From Bacillota bacterium (GTDB taxonomy: Bacteria; Bacillota; Clostridia; Peptostreptococcales; Natronincolaceae): DNA of 27,507 nucleotides. Positions 1 to 8,882 of the stretch are shown piece after piece; positions within the stretch are counted from its first letter, which is position 1; every line of letters starts with the position of its first letter. The DNA lies in the NCBI GenBank assembly GCA_023387935.1, contig JAEWHG010000151.1, positions 1 through 27,507 of the forward strand, read 5' to 3'. Position numbers and translations under genes: made by a program. The notes under the pieces are model-generated. The model searched no databases. It was given only the letters and a program-made list of their open reading frames with translations, and was not told the origin of the DNA.

Positions 1-50
1 AAAATAACTTTAATATATTTTTGTCTATTTTCTTTCACAGTTATGTAATC

Positions 51-79
51 TTTACTTTTTTTCTACTAATTGGTATAAT
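51..79 (+). promoter_or_regulatory. sigma-A type promoter of apbE
   Basis: A -35 box TTTACT (51-56) and a -10 box TATAAT (74-79) are separated by 17 bases, in the extended form TTGGTATAAT. They lie about 50 bases upstream of the apbE start. The first 50 bases of the window hold nothing else that I can recognise. Confidence 0.7.
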
Positions 80-127
80 TATTCAGTCAATGCAATTAAA
101 AGAATTTAAATTAAAGAGGTGTACTAA

Positions 128-1186
128 ATGGTTAATAATAAAAAAATAAACATATTGCTGTTATTATTAATATTGGCTATTTCATTAGCAGCTTGTACTT
201 CAAGTAAAAAATCTAATGAATTGACTCTTGTTAAAAATGAGCAAATGGTTTTGGGTACCTTCGGGCAAATAAGTGCATATAGCGGCTCTGAAAAAGAAGG
301 AAATGAAATTATCTCTAAGGTTTTTGATCGTATCAGTGAGATTGAAAATCTAATGAGTACATCAATAGAGGGAAGTGATGTTCATAATATCAATAAAAAT
401 GCTGGCATGGAACCAGTTAAAATTAATGCTTCCACTATGGACGTACTTGAAAAGGGCCTTGAGTATTCTTCCATTACTAAAGAAACTTTCAATATTGGAC
501 TTGGATCTTTAATAGATCTTTGGGGTATAGGAAAGGATTGGCAGAAGGTTCCAACACAAGAAGAAATCTTAAATGCAAGGAAACATATTGATTTATCTCA
601 ATTGGAAGTTTCAGAGGAAAATCACACTGCTTTTGTCAAGGATTCAGAAATGATGTTAGATTTAGGTGGTATTGCAAAAGGATATGCCGTTGATGAGTCA
701 GTCCGTATTTTAAGGGAAAACGGAATCAAAAGCGGAATTGTTAATCTAGGTGGGGATATATATGCACTTGGATCAAAAACCGATGGCAGCCTATGGAGAA
801 TAGGGATTGATAACCCTGAAATTGGAGCAGATAATTCGATTGCTCGTATTTCTATATCCGATAAATCTGTAGTTACATCTGGTGACTACGAAAGATATTT
901 TATTGAGGATGATGTAAGATACCACCATATTATAGATCCTGCTACTGGATATCCTGCTGATAGTGGGCTTGTCAGTGTTACTATTGTATCTGATAAAGCT
1001 ATGGATGGGGATGTTCTTTCTACATCTGTATTTGTATTAGGCATAGAAGAGGGTCTAAAACTAATAGAGAGTCGTGATGGTGTTGAAGGAATATTAGTTA
1101 CTAAAGATAGAAAGGTTTACGTCTCATCTGGATTAAAAAATCAGGTTGAGATATTAGATGACAATTTTGTAATAGAGAATAATTAA
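128..1186 (+). CDS. apbE: FAD:protein FMN transferase (ApbE family lipoprotein)
   Basis: This enzyme transfers FMN from FAD to a threonine of target flavoproteins such as the NqrB/C or RnfD/G subunits, outside the membrane. The 352-residue protein starts with a short basic stretch, a leucine-rich hydrophobic segment and a lipobox LAAC, so Cys23 should be lipidated and the protein tethered to the outer face of the membrane. ApbE motifs are present: GSLIDLWGIG, the DLGGIAKGYA segment, NLGGDIYALG, and HHIIDPATGYPA followed by a late acidic motif (AMDGDVLSTSVFVLG). Length is normal for the family. The start is supported by AAAGAGGTG seven bases upstream. It is monocistronic here, with its own promoter and a terminator directly after the stop. 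No Rnf genes are in view, so its target is inferred only from the family. Confidence 0.93.
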   Translation: MVNNKKINILLLLLILAISLAACTSSKKSNELTLVKNEQMVLGTFGQISAYSGSEKEGNEIISKVFDRISEIENLMSTSIEGSDVHNINKNAGMEPVKINASTMDVLEKGLEYSSITKETFNIGLGSLIDLWGIGKDWQKVPTQEEILNARKHIDLSQLEVSEENHTAFVKDSEMMLDLGGIAKGYAVDESVRILRENGIKSGIVNLGGDIYALGSKTDGSLWRIGIDNPEIGADNSIARISISDKSVVTSGDYERYFIEDDVRYHHIIDPATGYPADSGLVSVTIVSDKAMDGDVLSTSVFVLGIEEGLKLIESRDGVEGILVTKDRKVYVSSGLKNQVEILDDNFVIENN

Positions 1187-1222
1187 ACAGAAAGGGAGAC
1201 AATTGTTTCCCTTTCTGTTTTT
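1185..1222. terminator. bidirectional terminator between apbE and the HAD gene
   Basis: A perfect 13-bp inverted repeat (1185-1197 with 1208-1220), AAACAGAAAGGGA and its complement, has a run of T after it on the plus strand and a run of A before it, so it can end both convergent transcripts. The apbE stop codon overlaps its left arm. Confidence 0.85.
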
Positions 1223-1946
1223 ATAAGAATTCTACATCTGCAGTTAATTTATAAATAACATCTTTTCTTTCTATAATTATTGTAGCCTTTTTACGTAGTT
1301 CTCTATCGTTTCTAATATTCTGCAATAGCTCTCTAGCTGGATTTATTGCAATTGGATTTCCAACTAGCTGTAGCATTGAAAAATCACCATTTGTGTCGCC
1401 ATACGAAAAACTTTTATCCAAGTCAATATCATATTTTTCTACAAACTCCATAATCGCTGAATGTTTACTGTCAGAATCCCACATTTGAAGAATTTCACCA
1501 GTAAAGTTATTATTTTCATCCACTTTATATTCCGTACCTCTATAATCAGCAACTCCGTATTTTTCTGCCATTTTAGATACTAAATAATCTGGACTACCTG
1601 AAATAAAAATAACTACATGACCTTGAGATTTGTGCCAATTGATTCTATCTCTTGTGAAACGATATACCCGATCCCCATTTAAATGAATCACTTGATTAGA
1701 TATGAAATCCATATGATCCCTATTAAGCCCCTTCATAGTTTTAAGATATATTTGAGATACTTCCTCTAAATAATTGTCATAATTCCCCTGTCTCATATCC
1801 CAATCGTGAAAAGTACTCTTCGCGATATTATGCCAAATTGCAGGATCTATTACTTCATACTTTATAAGCCTTTTGAAATGCTCTACCATTAAAGAATCTC
1901 TATACAAAGTTCCATCGATATCAAAAAATACACCTACATTTTTCAT
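1221..1946 (-). CDS. HAD-superfamily phosphatase, subfamily IB (SerB-like)
   Basis: A haloacid dehalogenase-type phosphatase of 241 residues. The nucleophile motif FFDIDGT is at the N-terminus (Asp9 nucleophile, Asp11 acid/base), motif II is ISGSP with its Ser, and motif IV is SYGDTNGDFSML, which supplies the Mg2+ ligands. The large cap between motifs I and II is typical of subfamily IB, which includes phosphoserine phosphatases; the true substrate (phosphoserine, a phospholipid headgroup or another small phosphoester) cannot be told from sequence. I chose the ATG at 1946 because AGAAGGGG lies five bases upstream and the protein then begins just before the nucleophile strand, as in homologues; an in-frame ATG at 2000 would add 18 residues without a ribosome binding site. 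It converges on apbE and appears to be a single-gene unit. Confidence 0.85.
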   Translation of the reverse strand: MKNVGVFFDIDGTLYRDSLMVEHFKRLIKYEVIDPAIWHNIAKSTFHDWDMRQGNYDNYLEEVSQIYLKTMKGLNRDHMDFISNQVIHLNGDRVYRFTRDRINWHKSQGHVVIFISGSPDYLVSKMAEKYGVADYRGTEYKVDENNNFTGEILQMWDSDSKHSAIMEFVEKYDIDLDKSFSYGDTNGDFSMLQLVGNPIAINPARELLQNIRNDRELRKKATIIIERKDVIYKLTADVEFL

Positions 1947-2104
1947 TTTACCCCTTCTCTCTAAAAGTATATTATTTATTAATACACCTATTACCTTCAT
2001 GTTAAACTATCTAATATACTTATACTTTTAAATTATTATATGTTACTTATTTTACCATATATACTTTTAAAAATATATTACGTGAAAAATTCGTCTTGTG
2101 TTAT

Positions 2105-2160
2105 TGCATAAACATATGACCAGCTTAGTAAGAATCTTGTTGTATTCACAATAAAAAAAT
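2105..2160 (-). repeat. terminator-tail repeat, copy 1 (partial form)
   Basis: Immediately after the U-tract of the cphA terminator (reading the minus strand) comes ATTGTGAATACAACAAGATTC, which closely matches the segment at 18076-18096. It contains a small hairpin, TTGTG/CACAA in the other copy. It belongs to the interspersed family described in the findings. Confidence 0.5.
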
Positions 2161-2184
2161 AGAGATGAATAATAAATTCATCCC
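2154..2184 (-). terminator. terminator of the cphB-cphA operon
   Basis: On the minus strand GGGATGAAT pairs with ATTCATCTC (2162-2170 with 2176-2184, one G-U pair) around a 5-base loop, followed by seven T. It lies just downstream of the cphA stop. Confidence 0.85.
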
Positions 2185-2205
2185 TTTAACATTCACTTTG
2201 TTTGC

Positions 2206-4857
2206 CTACATTTTACCAGCTATTGCAGGTACTTCAGTAGAACGACTGTCACAATCTAATCTAAACATAAACTCTTTAATTGCATCTTCCAATGGCTCAT
2301 ATTCCTCATAGAAGACAATAATAATATCGCCTGCCTTAGCATTTTCCATTGCATTTGTTAAAGCCATTTTTTCATTTAACTCTATCGTAATCTGTTGCTC
2401 TGCTAATTTACCAAGAATACAGCCTCTCTTTAATAGGTTAGCCACCTCTCCTGGTTTCCTACCTCTTAAATCCTGATCTTCCTTTATATAGACTTGGTCG
2501 AAGTATTTACCAGATATTTCTCCAACTTTCAAAATACTTATATCGTTCCGATCTCCTGGAACTCCAACCACACCTATTAATCGGTTTGCCTTCATCTTTT
2601 TTAATCCATTTAGAACCCTACTATATCCACCAATATTGTGACCATAATCAATTATAACCTTAAAATCTTTAACCTCAAATACATTAAATCTACCTTTGTT
2701 ATTCGTAATATCTGTATGAAACTCTCTTAATCCTTCCCTGATAATATCAATATGAACTCCAATGCCATAACTAGCTGCTACTGCCGCTAAACTATTTTCA
2801 ATATTATGCTCCAATGCCCCATTAAAAGTAGCTGGTATTTGCTTAATATCAATTACTTGAGTCTCTGTCTCTCCATCAAATATACAGATCCTATTTTCTT
2901 TTAAATACACAGCTTTTTTTCCTTTATTTATGTGATCCATTATAAGGTTATTCTTATGATTCTGTGAAAAATATATAATATTTCCCCTAGCTCTTTCAGA
3001 CATTCTATTAGCAAAAATATCATCCGCATTTATTACAGAATATCCATCGGACTTAACCGCCTCTACTACTAGAGATTTAACATTTACCATATCTTCTAAT
3101 GTGTTTATTCCATCTATTCCTATATGGTCATCATCAATATTGGTGATTAATCCAACATCTGCTAAGTCGTATCCTAATCCTTTATTTACTATGCCTCCCC
3201 TAGCGGTTTCCAAAACTGCTACGTCTATATTTTTATCCATTAAAATAACTTCTGCACTTCTAGGGCCTGTAGTATCCCCTTTTATAACTAGTTCATTATT
3301 GATGTATATACCACCTGTACTGGTCATACCAACAATCATATTATTAGTTTTAAGTATTTTGGCTATCATTCTGGTTGTTGTAGTCTTTCCATTTGTACCT
3401 GATACAGAAATAATTGGTACGGAATGAATTGAACCTTGAGGAAATAATAGCTCCACAATAGCCTTTGCTACATTTCTCGTCTGACCTTTGGAAGGGTAAT
3501 GGTGCATCCTTATGCCTGGACAAGCATTTACTTCAATAATAGCACCACCATTTTCTATCATAGACATGCTAATATCTTTAGTTGTAATGTCAATTCCTGC
3601 TATATCAAGACCTATAATTTCACATGCTCTTAGTGCTAATTTAATATTATGAGGATGCACATGATCAGTTACATCTATAGCAATTCCGCCTGTGCTTAAA
3701 TTATCATTTTCTCTTAAATACACAGTTCGTCCATTTTCAGGTATACTATCTAAATCCATTTTAGCCTTATGGAGAATTAAAAGCATAACATCATCAATTT
3801 TTATTTTAGTTAAAGGTTTTTGATGATTTTCTCCTCTTAATGGATTTTTATTTTCTATATCTATAAGCTCCTTAATAGTGCTAGAACCATTACCAATAAC
3901 GTGCGCTGCTATTCTTTCAGAGGCTGCAACTACTTTTCCTCCTACTATAGTAATTCTATAATGCTTTCCTTGTATAAATTTTTCTATTAAAATTCTATCA
4001 CTAAATTGTTTTGCTATTTCAAAGGCGCGTAATATTTCAGATTTAGAAGAAAGATTTAAGGAAACACCTTTACCTTGGTTTCCATTATATGGCTTTATAA
4101 CTACAGGTAACCCTAATTCTTCAGATACAGAGATAGCCTCCTCAGCAGTAGTAACTGCCTTCCCTTTTGGGACCGGTAATCCATTGTTTTTTAAAAAGTT
4201 GTTGGTTAACTCCTTATCACATGCAATATCTACGGACATGCAGCTAGTTCTATCCGTCATAGTGGCTTGAATCTTTCTATTATACTTTCCATACCCAAGC
4301 TGCACTATACTGTTTTCACCAATACGCATTGTAGGTATCTTTCTTTTTTGCGCTTCTTCAACTATGGCAGCAGTACTGGGCCCTAACTCATTTTCACTTG
4401 CTTTTGCTTGAATTTCTAGTAATCTGGTAGATACATCTATTTCTGTATTATTCAAAAGACTATGGATGATATCAAATGCCAACTTTGCAGACTCATATCC
4501 TACAATATCATTCGCATAAGAAAATACTAAAAAATATACTGTATCGTCTTTTAAATATCTGGTTTTCCCAAATTTTAAATCATAGCCTAACATAGTTTGA
4601 ATTTCTAAAGCCATATGCTCCATTATATGAGCTAAATATGTTCCCCTTTCTAATCTTTCATAAAACCCATTAATATATCCTGTAGAACATTTATGTTTTT
4701 TTAATCCTGGTAGCATAGATACTAGCCTTTCATTAAAATTAGCTATATCACAACTCGGTATATCCACGTATTTCCCTAAGTCTACATCCGCCCTTACTAC
4801 AGGCCAATGACTATATATATTTCTTCCAGAATACACCTTAATACTTAACAATTTCAT
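2206..4857 (-). CDS. cphA: cyanophycin synthetase
   Basis: CphA polymerises aspartate and arginine into multi-L-arginyl-poly-L-aspartate (cyanophycin), a nitrogen and carbon reserve, in the cytoplasm. At 883 residues it has the usual length. The N-terminal domain is followed by an ATP-grasp domain (about residues 160-480) with the glycine-rich loop IKPYNGNQGKGVS near residue 252 and the metal-binding segment IIEVNACPGIRMHHYPS near 445-460; this domain adds Asp. A C-terminal Mur-ligase-like domain starts at the P-loop SGTNGKTTTTRM near residue 485 and adds Arg; the downstream NIDDDHIG and DYGHN motifs are conserved Mur-ligase features. The start is preceded by GAGGAGG. It follows cphB by 38 bases, so the two are cotranscribed, and ends at a clear terminator. 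Confidence 0.95.
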   Translation of the reverse strand: MKLLSIKVYSGRNIYSHWPVVRADVDLGKYVDIPSCDIANFNERLVSMLPGLKKHKCSTGYINGFYERLERGTYLAHIMEHMALEIQTMLGYDLKFGKTRYLKDDTVYFLVFSYANDIVGYESAKLAFDIIHSLLNNTEIDVSTRLLEIQAKASENELGPSTAAIVEEAQKRKIPTMRIGENSIVQLGYGKYNRKIQATMTDRTSCMSVDIACDKELTNNFLKNNGLPVPKGKAVTTAEEAISVSEELGLPVVIKPYNGNQGKGVSLNLSSKSEILRAFEIAKQFSDRILIEKFIQGKHYRITIVGGKVVAASERIAAHVIGNGSSTIKELIDIENKNPLRGENHQKPLTKIKIDDVMLLILHKAKMDLDSIPENGRTVYLRENDNLSTGGIAIDVTDHVHPHNIKLALRACEIIGLDIAGIDITTKDISMSMIENGGAIIEVNACPGIRMHHYPSKGQTRNVAKAIVELLFPQGSIHSVPIISVSGTNGKTTTTRMIAKILKTNNMIVGMTSTGGIYINNELVIKGDTTGPRSAEVILMDKNIDVAVLETARGGIVNKGLGYDLADVGLITNIDDDHIGIDGINTLEDMVNVKSLVVEAVKSDGYSVINADDIFANRMSERARGNIIYFSQNHKNNLIMDHINKGKKAVYLKENRICIFDGETETQVIDIKQIPATFNGALEHNIENSLAAVAASYGIGVHIDIIREGLREFHTDITNNKGRFNVFEVKDFKVIIDYGHNIGGYSRVLNGLKKMKANRLIGVVGVPGDRNDISILKVGEISGKYFDQVYIKEDQDLRGRKPGEVANLLKRGCILGKLAEQQITIELNEKMALTNAMENAKAGDIIIVFYEEYEPLEDAIKEFMFRLDCDSRSTEVPAIAGKM

Positions 4858-4895
4858 TTATGGTCCTCCTCAAACAGTTTCAGTAATCAATTAAA

Positions 4896-5735
4896 TTAAT
4901 CAGAACTATCTTTTCTATTATCCAGCTCTAGCTGAGTAATAGCTTGTCTATTGATTAAATTATATCCATATCCTGCTGGTAGTATATCAACTTTAACATT
5001 AGTAATAGCTAAGGGTTCATTTGGATATTGTTCTGAAATATTTGTATAGTCTATTTCTTTTCCATCAACTATGGTTACTACACCAGATCCCACTACACTT
5101 ATTTTATTTGAATCACTAACTATAATGGCCGTATCTTCATCTATGCCAATACCAATTGTTTGCGGATTTTGGGCAACGGCACCTAAAAGTCTTCCTATTC
5201 TGCCTCTTTGGTTAAAGTGTTGGTCAATAATTACACCTTCCAATAATCCCATTCCTGGAGCCATTTTCAAAGTACATTTTCTAGGAGCATCTTCTTCTTC
5301 TCCTTCAACTACCATTACCTCACTCATCATTGAAGCACCAGCACTTGTTCCAGCAATAATTGTTCCATCCTCTAAGCTATTCTTAATATAACTGTGAAAT
5401 TCTGTCCCACCCAATATACTGGAGATTCTAAGCTGATCTCCACCTACAAAAAAAATACAAGTTACATTATTTAAATTTCTAGTAATATGCTTCCTATTCG
5501 CTTCCTTTCTAGATGTAATATTAATTGTTTCTACTTTATCTGCGCCTATTTCATAAAAAATTCTTTTATATTCTTCTCCAACCTCTAAAGGATAATTGGT
5601 AGCTGTGGTGATTATAGCGATATGAGCATCCTTGTTTCCAGAAAGATAAACTACCTCTTTAAGTATCTCCTTATCCGCTCGTTTATCCTCTCCACCGCCA
5701 ATGATTATTAATCTATTTTTTTCATCTTTAGCCAT
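4896..5735 (-). CDS. cphB: cyanophycinase
   Basis: Cyanophycinase is an exo-peptidase of the S51 serine-protease family that cleaves cyanophycin to beta-Asp-Arg dipeptides. The protein is 279 residues long. The nucleophile elbow GTSAGASMM is present (Ser131), as are IIIGGGEDK near the N-terminus, FFVGGDQLRISSILGGT, and DQHFNQRGRIGRLLGA, all typical of CphB. The ATG at 5735 was chosen because AAAGGAGT sits seven bases upstream; the in-frame ATG 18 bases earlier would overlap that site. It is the first gene of the cphB-cphA pair, so synthesis and breakdown of the polymer are encoded together. No separate isoaspartyl dipeptidase gene is in the window. Confidence 0.93.
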   Translation of the reverse strand: MAKDEKNRLIIIGGGEDKRADKEILKEVVYLSGNKDAHIAIITTATNYPLEVGEEYKRIFYEIGADKVETINITSRKEANRKHITRNLNNVTCIFFVGGDQLRISSILGGTEFHSYIKNSLEDGTIIAGTSAGASMMSEVMVVEGEEEDAPRKCTLKMAPGMGLLEGVIIDQHFNQRGRIGRLLGAVAQNPQTIGIGIDEDTAIIVSDSNKISVVGSGVVTIVDGKEIDYTNISEQYPNEPLAITNVKVDILPAGYGYNLINRQAITQLELDNRKDSSD

Positions 5736-5762
5736 AGTATATACTCCTTTCAATAAAGAAAT

Positions 5763-5840
5763 TCATCTAATGCTAGTGCATTGACTTATGGCGCACTCAA
5801 TCATTTCAAAGATGCAATGCTTAATCTCTCACTTTTTAAA
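5763..5840 (-). repeat. terminator-tail repeat, degenerate copy
   Basis: On the minus strand the segment ATTGAGTGCGCCAT...TGCACTAGCAT resembles GAGTGCGTCAT...TGCGATAGCAT at 7047-7076, and is preceded by a short hairpin plus T-run. It looks like a diverged member of the interspersed family. Confidence 0.35.
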
Positions 5841-5939
5841 AGTGTATTTCTTACAATACACCGAAAATCAAATTATTTTTATTTTCTCCTATAATACTTC
5901 AAATATTCAATTTTTCTTCTTGAAAGTAAAAATAAAATT

Positions 5940-6008
5940 TGTTCGTTTACACTCACAAATTTTATATCTCACTCAATTCTAAGCAAAGTTTAGAATCTCA
6001 AATGCTCA
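5940..6008 (-). repeat. terminator-tail repeat, two-hairpin copy
   Basis: The plus strand reads TCTCACTCAATTCTAAGC (5967-5984), a short loop, then GTTTAGAAT (5988-5996) and a tail ending in the A-run of the deacetylase terminator. A second hairpin, AAAATTTG with CAAATTTT, sits beside it at about 5935-5965. The same order recurs at 25378-25458. Confidence 0.65.
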
Positions 6009-6038
6009 AAAAAAAACCCTCTTATATACGAAGGTTTT
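6008..6038 (-). terminator. terminator of the deacetylase gene
   Basis: On the minus strand AAAACCTT pairs with AGGGTTTT (8 bp, one G-U) and is followed by a run of about nine T. It begins a few bases after the stop codon. Confidence 0.8.
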
Positions 6039-6043
6039 ATATA

Positions 6044-6946
6044 TTATAAATTCAATATTTCAGAAACAGTTACAAACTCATAGCCTTGTTCCGTAATCCA
6101 TTCTATCATTGTCGGCAAGAATCTTATAGTATTCTCTATAGATTTCGGATTGCCTGCATTATGCATTAGAACAATTCCACCTGGTTTTAATTGTTGTTTA
6201 ACATAATTCATCATCTGCTCTTCCGATGTCCCTGCCCAGTCTCTAGTATCTACTGACCAATTAACAATGTTATAGCCTAATGAACTAACTAATTCTCTCC
6301 CTTGCTTCTCTAATGCACCGTAGGGCGGTCTAAATATAGGTCTATATTCCCCTGTAATATCTTCTATTATATTTTGTGTCTTGAGTATTTCCTCTTCAAC
6401 AGCTGATTGTGATAATTTAGGAAAATATTTATGACTCCAGCTATGGCTACCGATCTCATGACCTTTCTCATGGATACTTTTTAAAGCATCAGGATACTTT
6501 TCTGCATTTTGCCCTATAACAAAAAATGTAGCTTTAATATTATATTCATCTAATATATCTAGGATTTGAGGAGTATATTTAGATTCTGGCCCATCATCGA
6601 AGGTAATCGCTACTAATTTTTTATCCCCATCCCCTGAATAATGTATTTTAGATTCAATTGGTTTCGGATCGTCTTCAGTTTTCACTTCATCATCTTTAGA
6701 GCTATCTGTATTGTTATTTATTTCTTGTGATTTATCGTTTTCTTCTGATTGATCACTTTCCTGCAATTTATCGTTTTCCTCAATGTATTCAGGTTTATCT
6801 ACAGATTCATCCAAAGGATTCTCTTTTACAGATTGTTCATTGTCATTTAAATCTGTGGGAAGATTTACTGCACCAACAACACTGCAGCCTACAATTAATA
6901 TGCTTACAATAATTACTATACAAATGCTATATATCCATCTTTTCAT
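6044..6946 (-). CDS. polysaccharide deacetylase lipoprotein (NodB domain)
   Basis: A carbohydrate esterase family 4 enzyme of 300 residues, likely removing acetyl groups from cell-wall glycans at the outer face of the membrane. The N-terminus has a hydrophobic segment ending in IVGC, a plausible lipobox. A low-complexity acidic and Ser/Asn/Gln linker (about residues 30-95) separates the anchor from the NodB domain. All five NodB motifs are seen: TFDDGP near residue 115 (catalytic Asp and metal Asp), HSWSH near 168 (metal His pair), RPPYG near 207, DTRDW, and IVLMHNA. The ATG at 6946 has AGGGGG nine bases upstream; the ATG three codons earlier is too close to it. Whether it acts on peptidoglycan, as PdaA-type sporulation enzymes do, is not decidable here. 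Confidence 0.88.
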   Translation of the reverse strand: MKRWIYSICIVIIVSILIVGCSVVGAVNLPTDLNDNEQSVKENPLDESVDKPEYIEENDKLQESDQSEENDKSQEINNNTDSSKDDEVKTEDDPKPIESKIHYSGDGDKKLVAITFDDGPESKYTPQILDILDEYNIKATFFVIGQNAEKYPDALKSIHEKGHEIGSHSWSHKYFPKLSQSAVEEEILKTQNIIEDITGEYRPIFRPPYGALEKQGRELVSSLGYNIVNWSVDTRDWAGTSEEQMMNYVKQQLKPGGIVLMHNAGNPKSIENTIRFLPTMIEWITEQGYEFVTVSEILNL

Positions 6947-7046
6947 ATTGGCCATTCCCCCTTGCTTTATGCGATCATTATTGTGTCTATATTAATTATT
7001 ATAGCTGAATATATGTCGAAATAAATTACAAAACTGTAAAAACCTG

Positions 7047-7118
7047 TCCGATGCTATCGCAATACGCCATGACGCACTCTATTTTAAACATTCATTAAAA
7101 ATTTCAAGTACTTAAAAA
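7047..7118 (-). repeat. terminator-tail repeat, diverged copy
   Basis: After the U-tract of the symporter gene terminator the minus strand reads AAGTACTTGAAATT, a T/A-rich hairpin, then GAGTGCGTCAT. The hairpin arms differ from the other copies (TTTTAA type in place of TTCTAAG) but both arms have changed together, so pairing is kept. Confidence 0.5.
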
Positions 7119-7148
7119 TATAGCTCATAGAATTAAAATACTATGAGC
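7112..7148 (-). terminator. terminator of the Na/Pi symporter gene
   Basis: On the minus strand GCTCATAG (7141-7148) pairs with CTATGAGC (7123-7130), followed by TATATTTTT. Confidence 0.75.
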
Positions 7149-7181
7149 ATATATACATTAATTAAGATTTAGTTAAATAAA

Positions 7182-8807
7182 TTATTTTACGACTTTAATT
7201 TTATCCATTACAGCCATGGCTATATTAGATGAATGATCGCCAATACGTTCTAAGTTGCTAATTATATCTAAAAATATAATGCCTGAACTAGGGATACATT
7301 GTTGTGAACTTAATCTACCAATGTGGTTAGCCCTTAAAGTTTTCTCTAAATAGTCTATTCGACCCTCTGTTTTAACTACCTTCATAGCTAAACTACCATC
7401 CAATGATTTTAAAGCTGTTAAAGAGTCCATATAAGATTGCACCACTAATTCAGACATCTGTCTTAATTCTTCTACTGCAGTTTCAGAAAACGCTAAATTA
7501 TTATCTATAAGAATTTGAGCCAGTTCTGCTAAGTTCTCAGCATGATCCCCTACTCTTTCAATATCATTGATTGTATTAAAAAGTCCATCTACAGTCTCTC
7601 TGTTCTCCATAGAGATATCCGTATTAGATAGCTTCACTAAATAGGTTGCAAGCTCTCTTTCCATTTCATTAACTATTTTTTCTACACGGAAGGTTTCATC
7701 TATTTTCTTTTGGCTTTTACTAAAGATACCATCCAAAGCACTTTCTAAAGATTCTCTAGCTACATTTCCCATATGAAGGGTTTCTTTCATAGCACTAGCT
7801 AAAGCAATTGAAGGTGTTTCTAAAATACGGTCATCTATATATTTAATTCCTTCTCCTTGTTCTTCTTCTCCTGGAATAATCTTAGTAGCAAGCTTAACTA
7901 ATATTCCAACGAAAGGAATCATAATAATTGTATTTACAATGTTAAATATTGTATGAGCATTAGCAATTTGTCTTGAAACAGCATAAGCACTTGTTCCAGG
8001 ATTTATACTAGTAACTGCCCAATATAATGGTTTCTGAAGTAGTAAAATGAAAATAATAGTTCCAAAAAGATTGAACATAACGTGAATAGCCGCAGCTCTT
8101 TTAGCTGTACGATTAGCTCCTATACTGGAAAGCACAGCAGTTATTGTAGTCCCTATGTTAATACCAAATAAAATAGGCAAGCCTGATGAAATCGGAATAA
8201 GTCCTTGGGATGCTAATGCTAATAATATACCTGTAGTTGCACTACTACTCTGAACAGCCACTGTAACAGCAAATCCAGCTAATATCCCTAAGAATTGATG
8301 TTCGCCAAAACTTATTAATAAATTTCTAAAGCTTTCTAGTTCTCTAAGAGGGTTTAAAGCATCTCCCATAATACTCATACCTAAAAATAAAATACCAAAA
8401 CCAATTGAAGCCTCTGCAAACTGTTTAACTTTACGATTGCTAGTAAATAGCCAAACTGCTACAGATAATCCTATAATAAGCGGAGCATACTCATCAATTT
8501 TAAATGTTATTATTTGAGCCGTAATGGTTGTACCAATATTAGAACCCATAATAACACCGACAGCTTGGGCAAGATTCATCATGCTAGCATTAACGAATCC
8601 AACTACCATAACAGTGGTGGCACTACTACTTTGAACAATCATTGTTATAATAGCTCCTACAGTAACAGCCATAAATCGATTACTAGTAAGCATACTAATA
8701 ATTGATTTTAATTTATCACCTGCAGCCTTTTGCAGGCCTGTACTCATAATAGTCATGCCGTAAAGAAATAATCCAAGTCCTCCCACAATACCGAAAAAGA
8801 TATCCAT
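7182..8807 (-). CDS. Na+/phosphate cotransporter with C-terminal PhoU-like domain
   Basis: A NptA/YjbB-type sodium-dependent phosphate symporter of 541 residues. The membrane part carries the two family signature repeats: QSSSATTVMVVGF near residue 59 and QSSSATTGILLAL near residue 186, each in a hydrophobic helix-rich half. From about residue 330 the soluble part has the helical PhoU-like pattern with NTINDIERVGDHAENLAEL and a second NLERIGDHSSNIAMAV, as in family members fused to PhoU. The ATG at 8807 is preceded by AGGAGGA at the right distance; an upstream start would add 17 residues without such a site. It is a single-gene unit with a clear terminator. A four-repeat Pho box upstream implies induction under phosphate limitation by PhoP. 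Confidence 0.92.
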   Translation of the reverse strand: MDIFFGIVGGLGLFLYGMTIMSTGLQKAAGDKLKSIISMLTSNRFMAVTVGAIITMIVQSSSATTVMVVGFVNASMMNLAQAVGVIMGSNIGTTITAQIITFKIDEYAPLIIGLSVAVWLFTSNRKVKQFAEASIGFGILFLGMSIMGDALNPLRELESFRNLLISFGEHQFLGILAGFAVTVAVQSSSATTGILLALASQGLIPISSGLPILFGINIGTTITAVLSSIGANRTAKRAAAIHVMFNLFGTIIFILLLQKPLYWAVTSINPGTSAYAVSRQIANAHTIFNIVNTIIMIPFVGILVKLATKIIPGEEEQGEGIKYIDDRILETPSIALASAMKETLHMGNVARESLESALDGIFSKSQKKIDETFRVEKIVNEMERELATYLVKLSNTDISMENRETVDGLFNTINDIERVGDHAENLAELAQILIDNNLAFSETAVEELRQMSELVVQSYMDSLTALKSLDGSLAMKVVKTEGRIDYLEKTLRANHIGRLSSQQCIPSSGIIFLDIISNLERIGDHSSNIAMAVMDKIKVVK

Positions 8808-8840
8808 TAAAAATCCTCCTGTCGAGCTTTCCATTAAATT

Positions 8841-8846
8841 ATTATA
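8841..8846 (-). promoter_or_regulatory. -10 box of the symporter gene
   Basis: TATAAT on the minus strand, 34 bases upstream of the start codon. There is no good -35 hexamer, as expected for a promoter that needs an activator bound at the upstream Pho box. Confidence 0.5.
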
Positions 8847-8882
8847 TTCCTTTACCATCTTAAAGTATATTGAGACTCATTT

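Larger units (their letters stand above)
5736..6043. other. 308-base gene-free stretch between cphB and the deacetylase gene
   Basis: It holds no convincing gene. On the minus strand it contains the deacetylase terminator (6008-6038), a terminator-tail repeat (5940-6008), a second possible hairpin with T-run (GTGTATT/AATACAC near 5846-5865), and a degenerate repeat copy around 5763-5840. The cphB promoter must also lie here, but I cannot pick one out. A 64-codon plus-strand frame (5788-5982) lacks a ribosome binding site and runs through the repeats. Confidence 0.6.

Noticed and set aside
5788..5982. 64-codon plus-strand frame
   Set aside because: No ribosome binding site, low-complexity AT-rich content, and it crosses the hairpin repeats.
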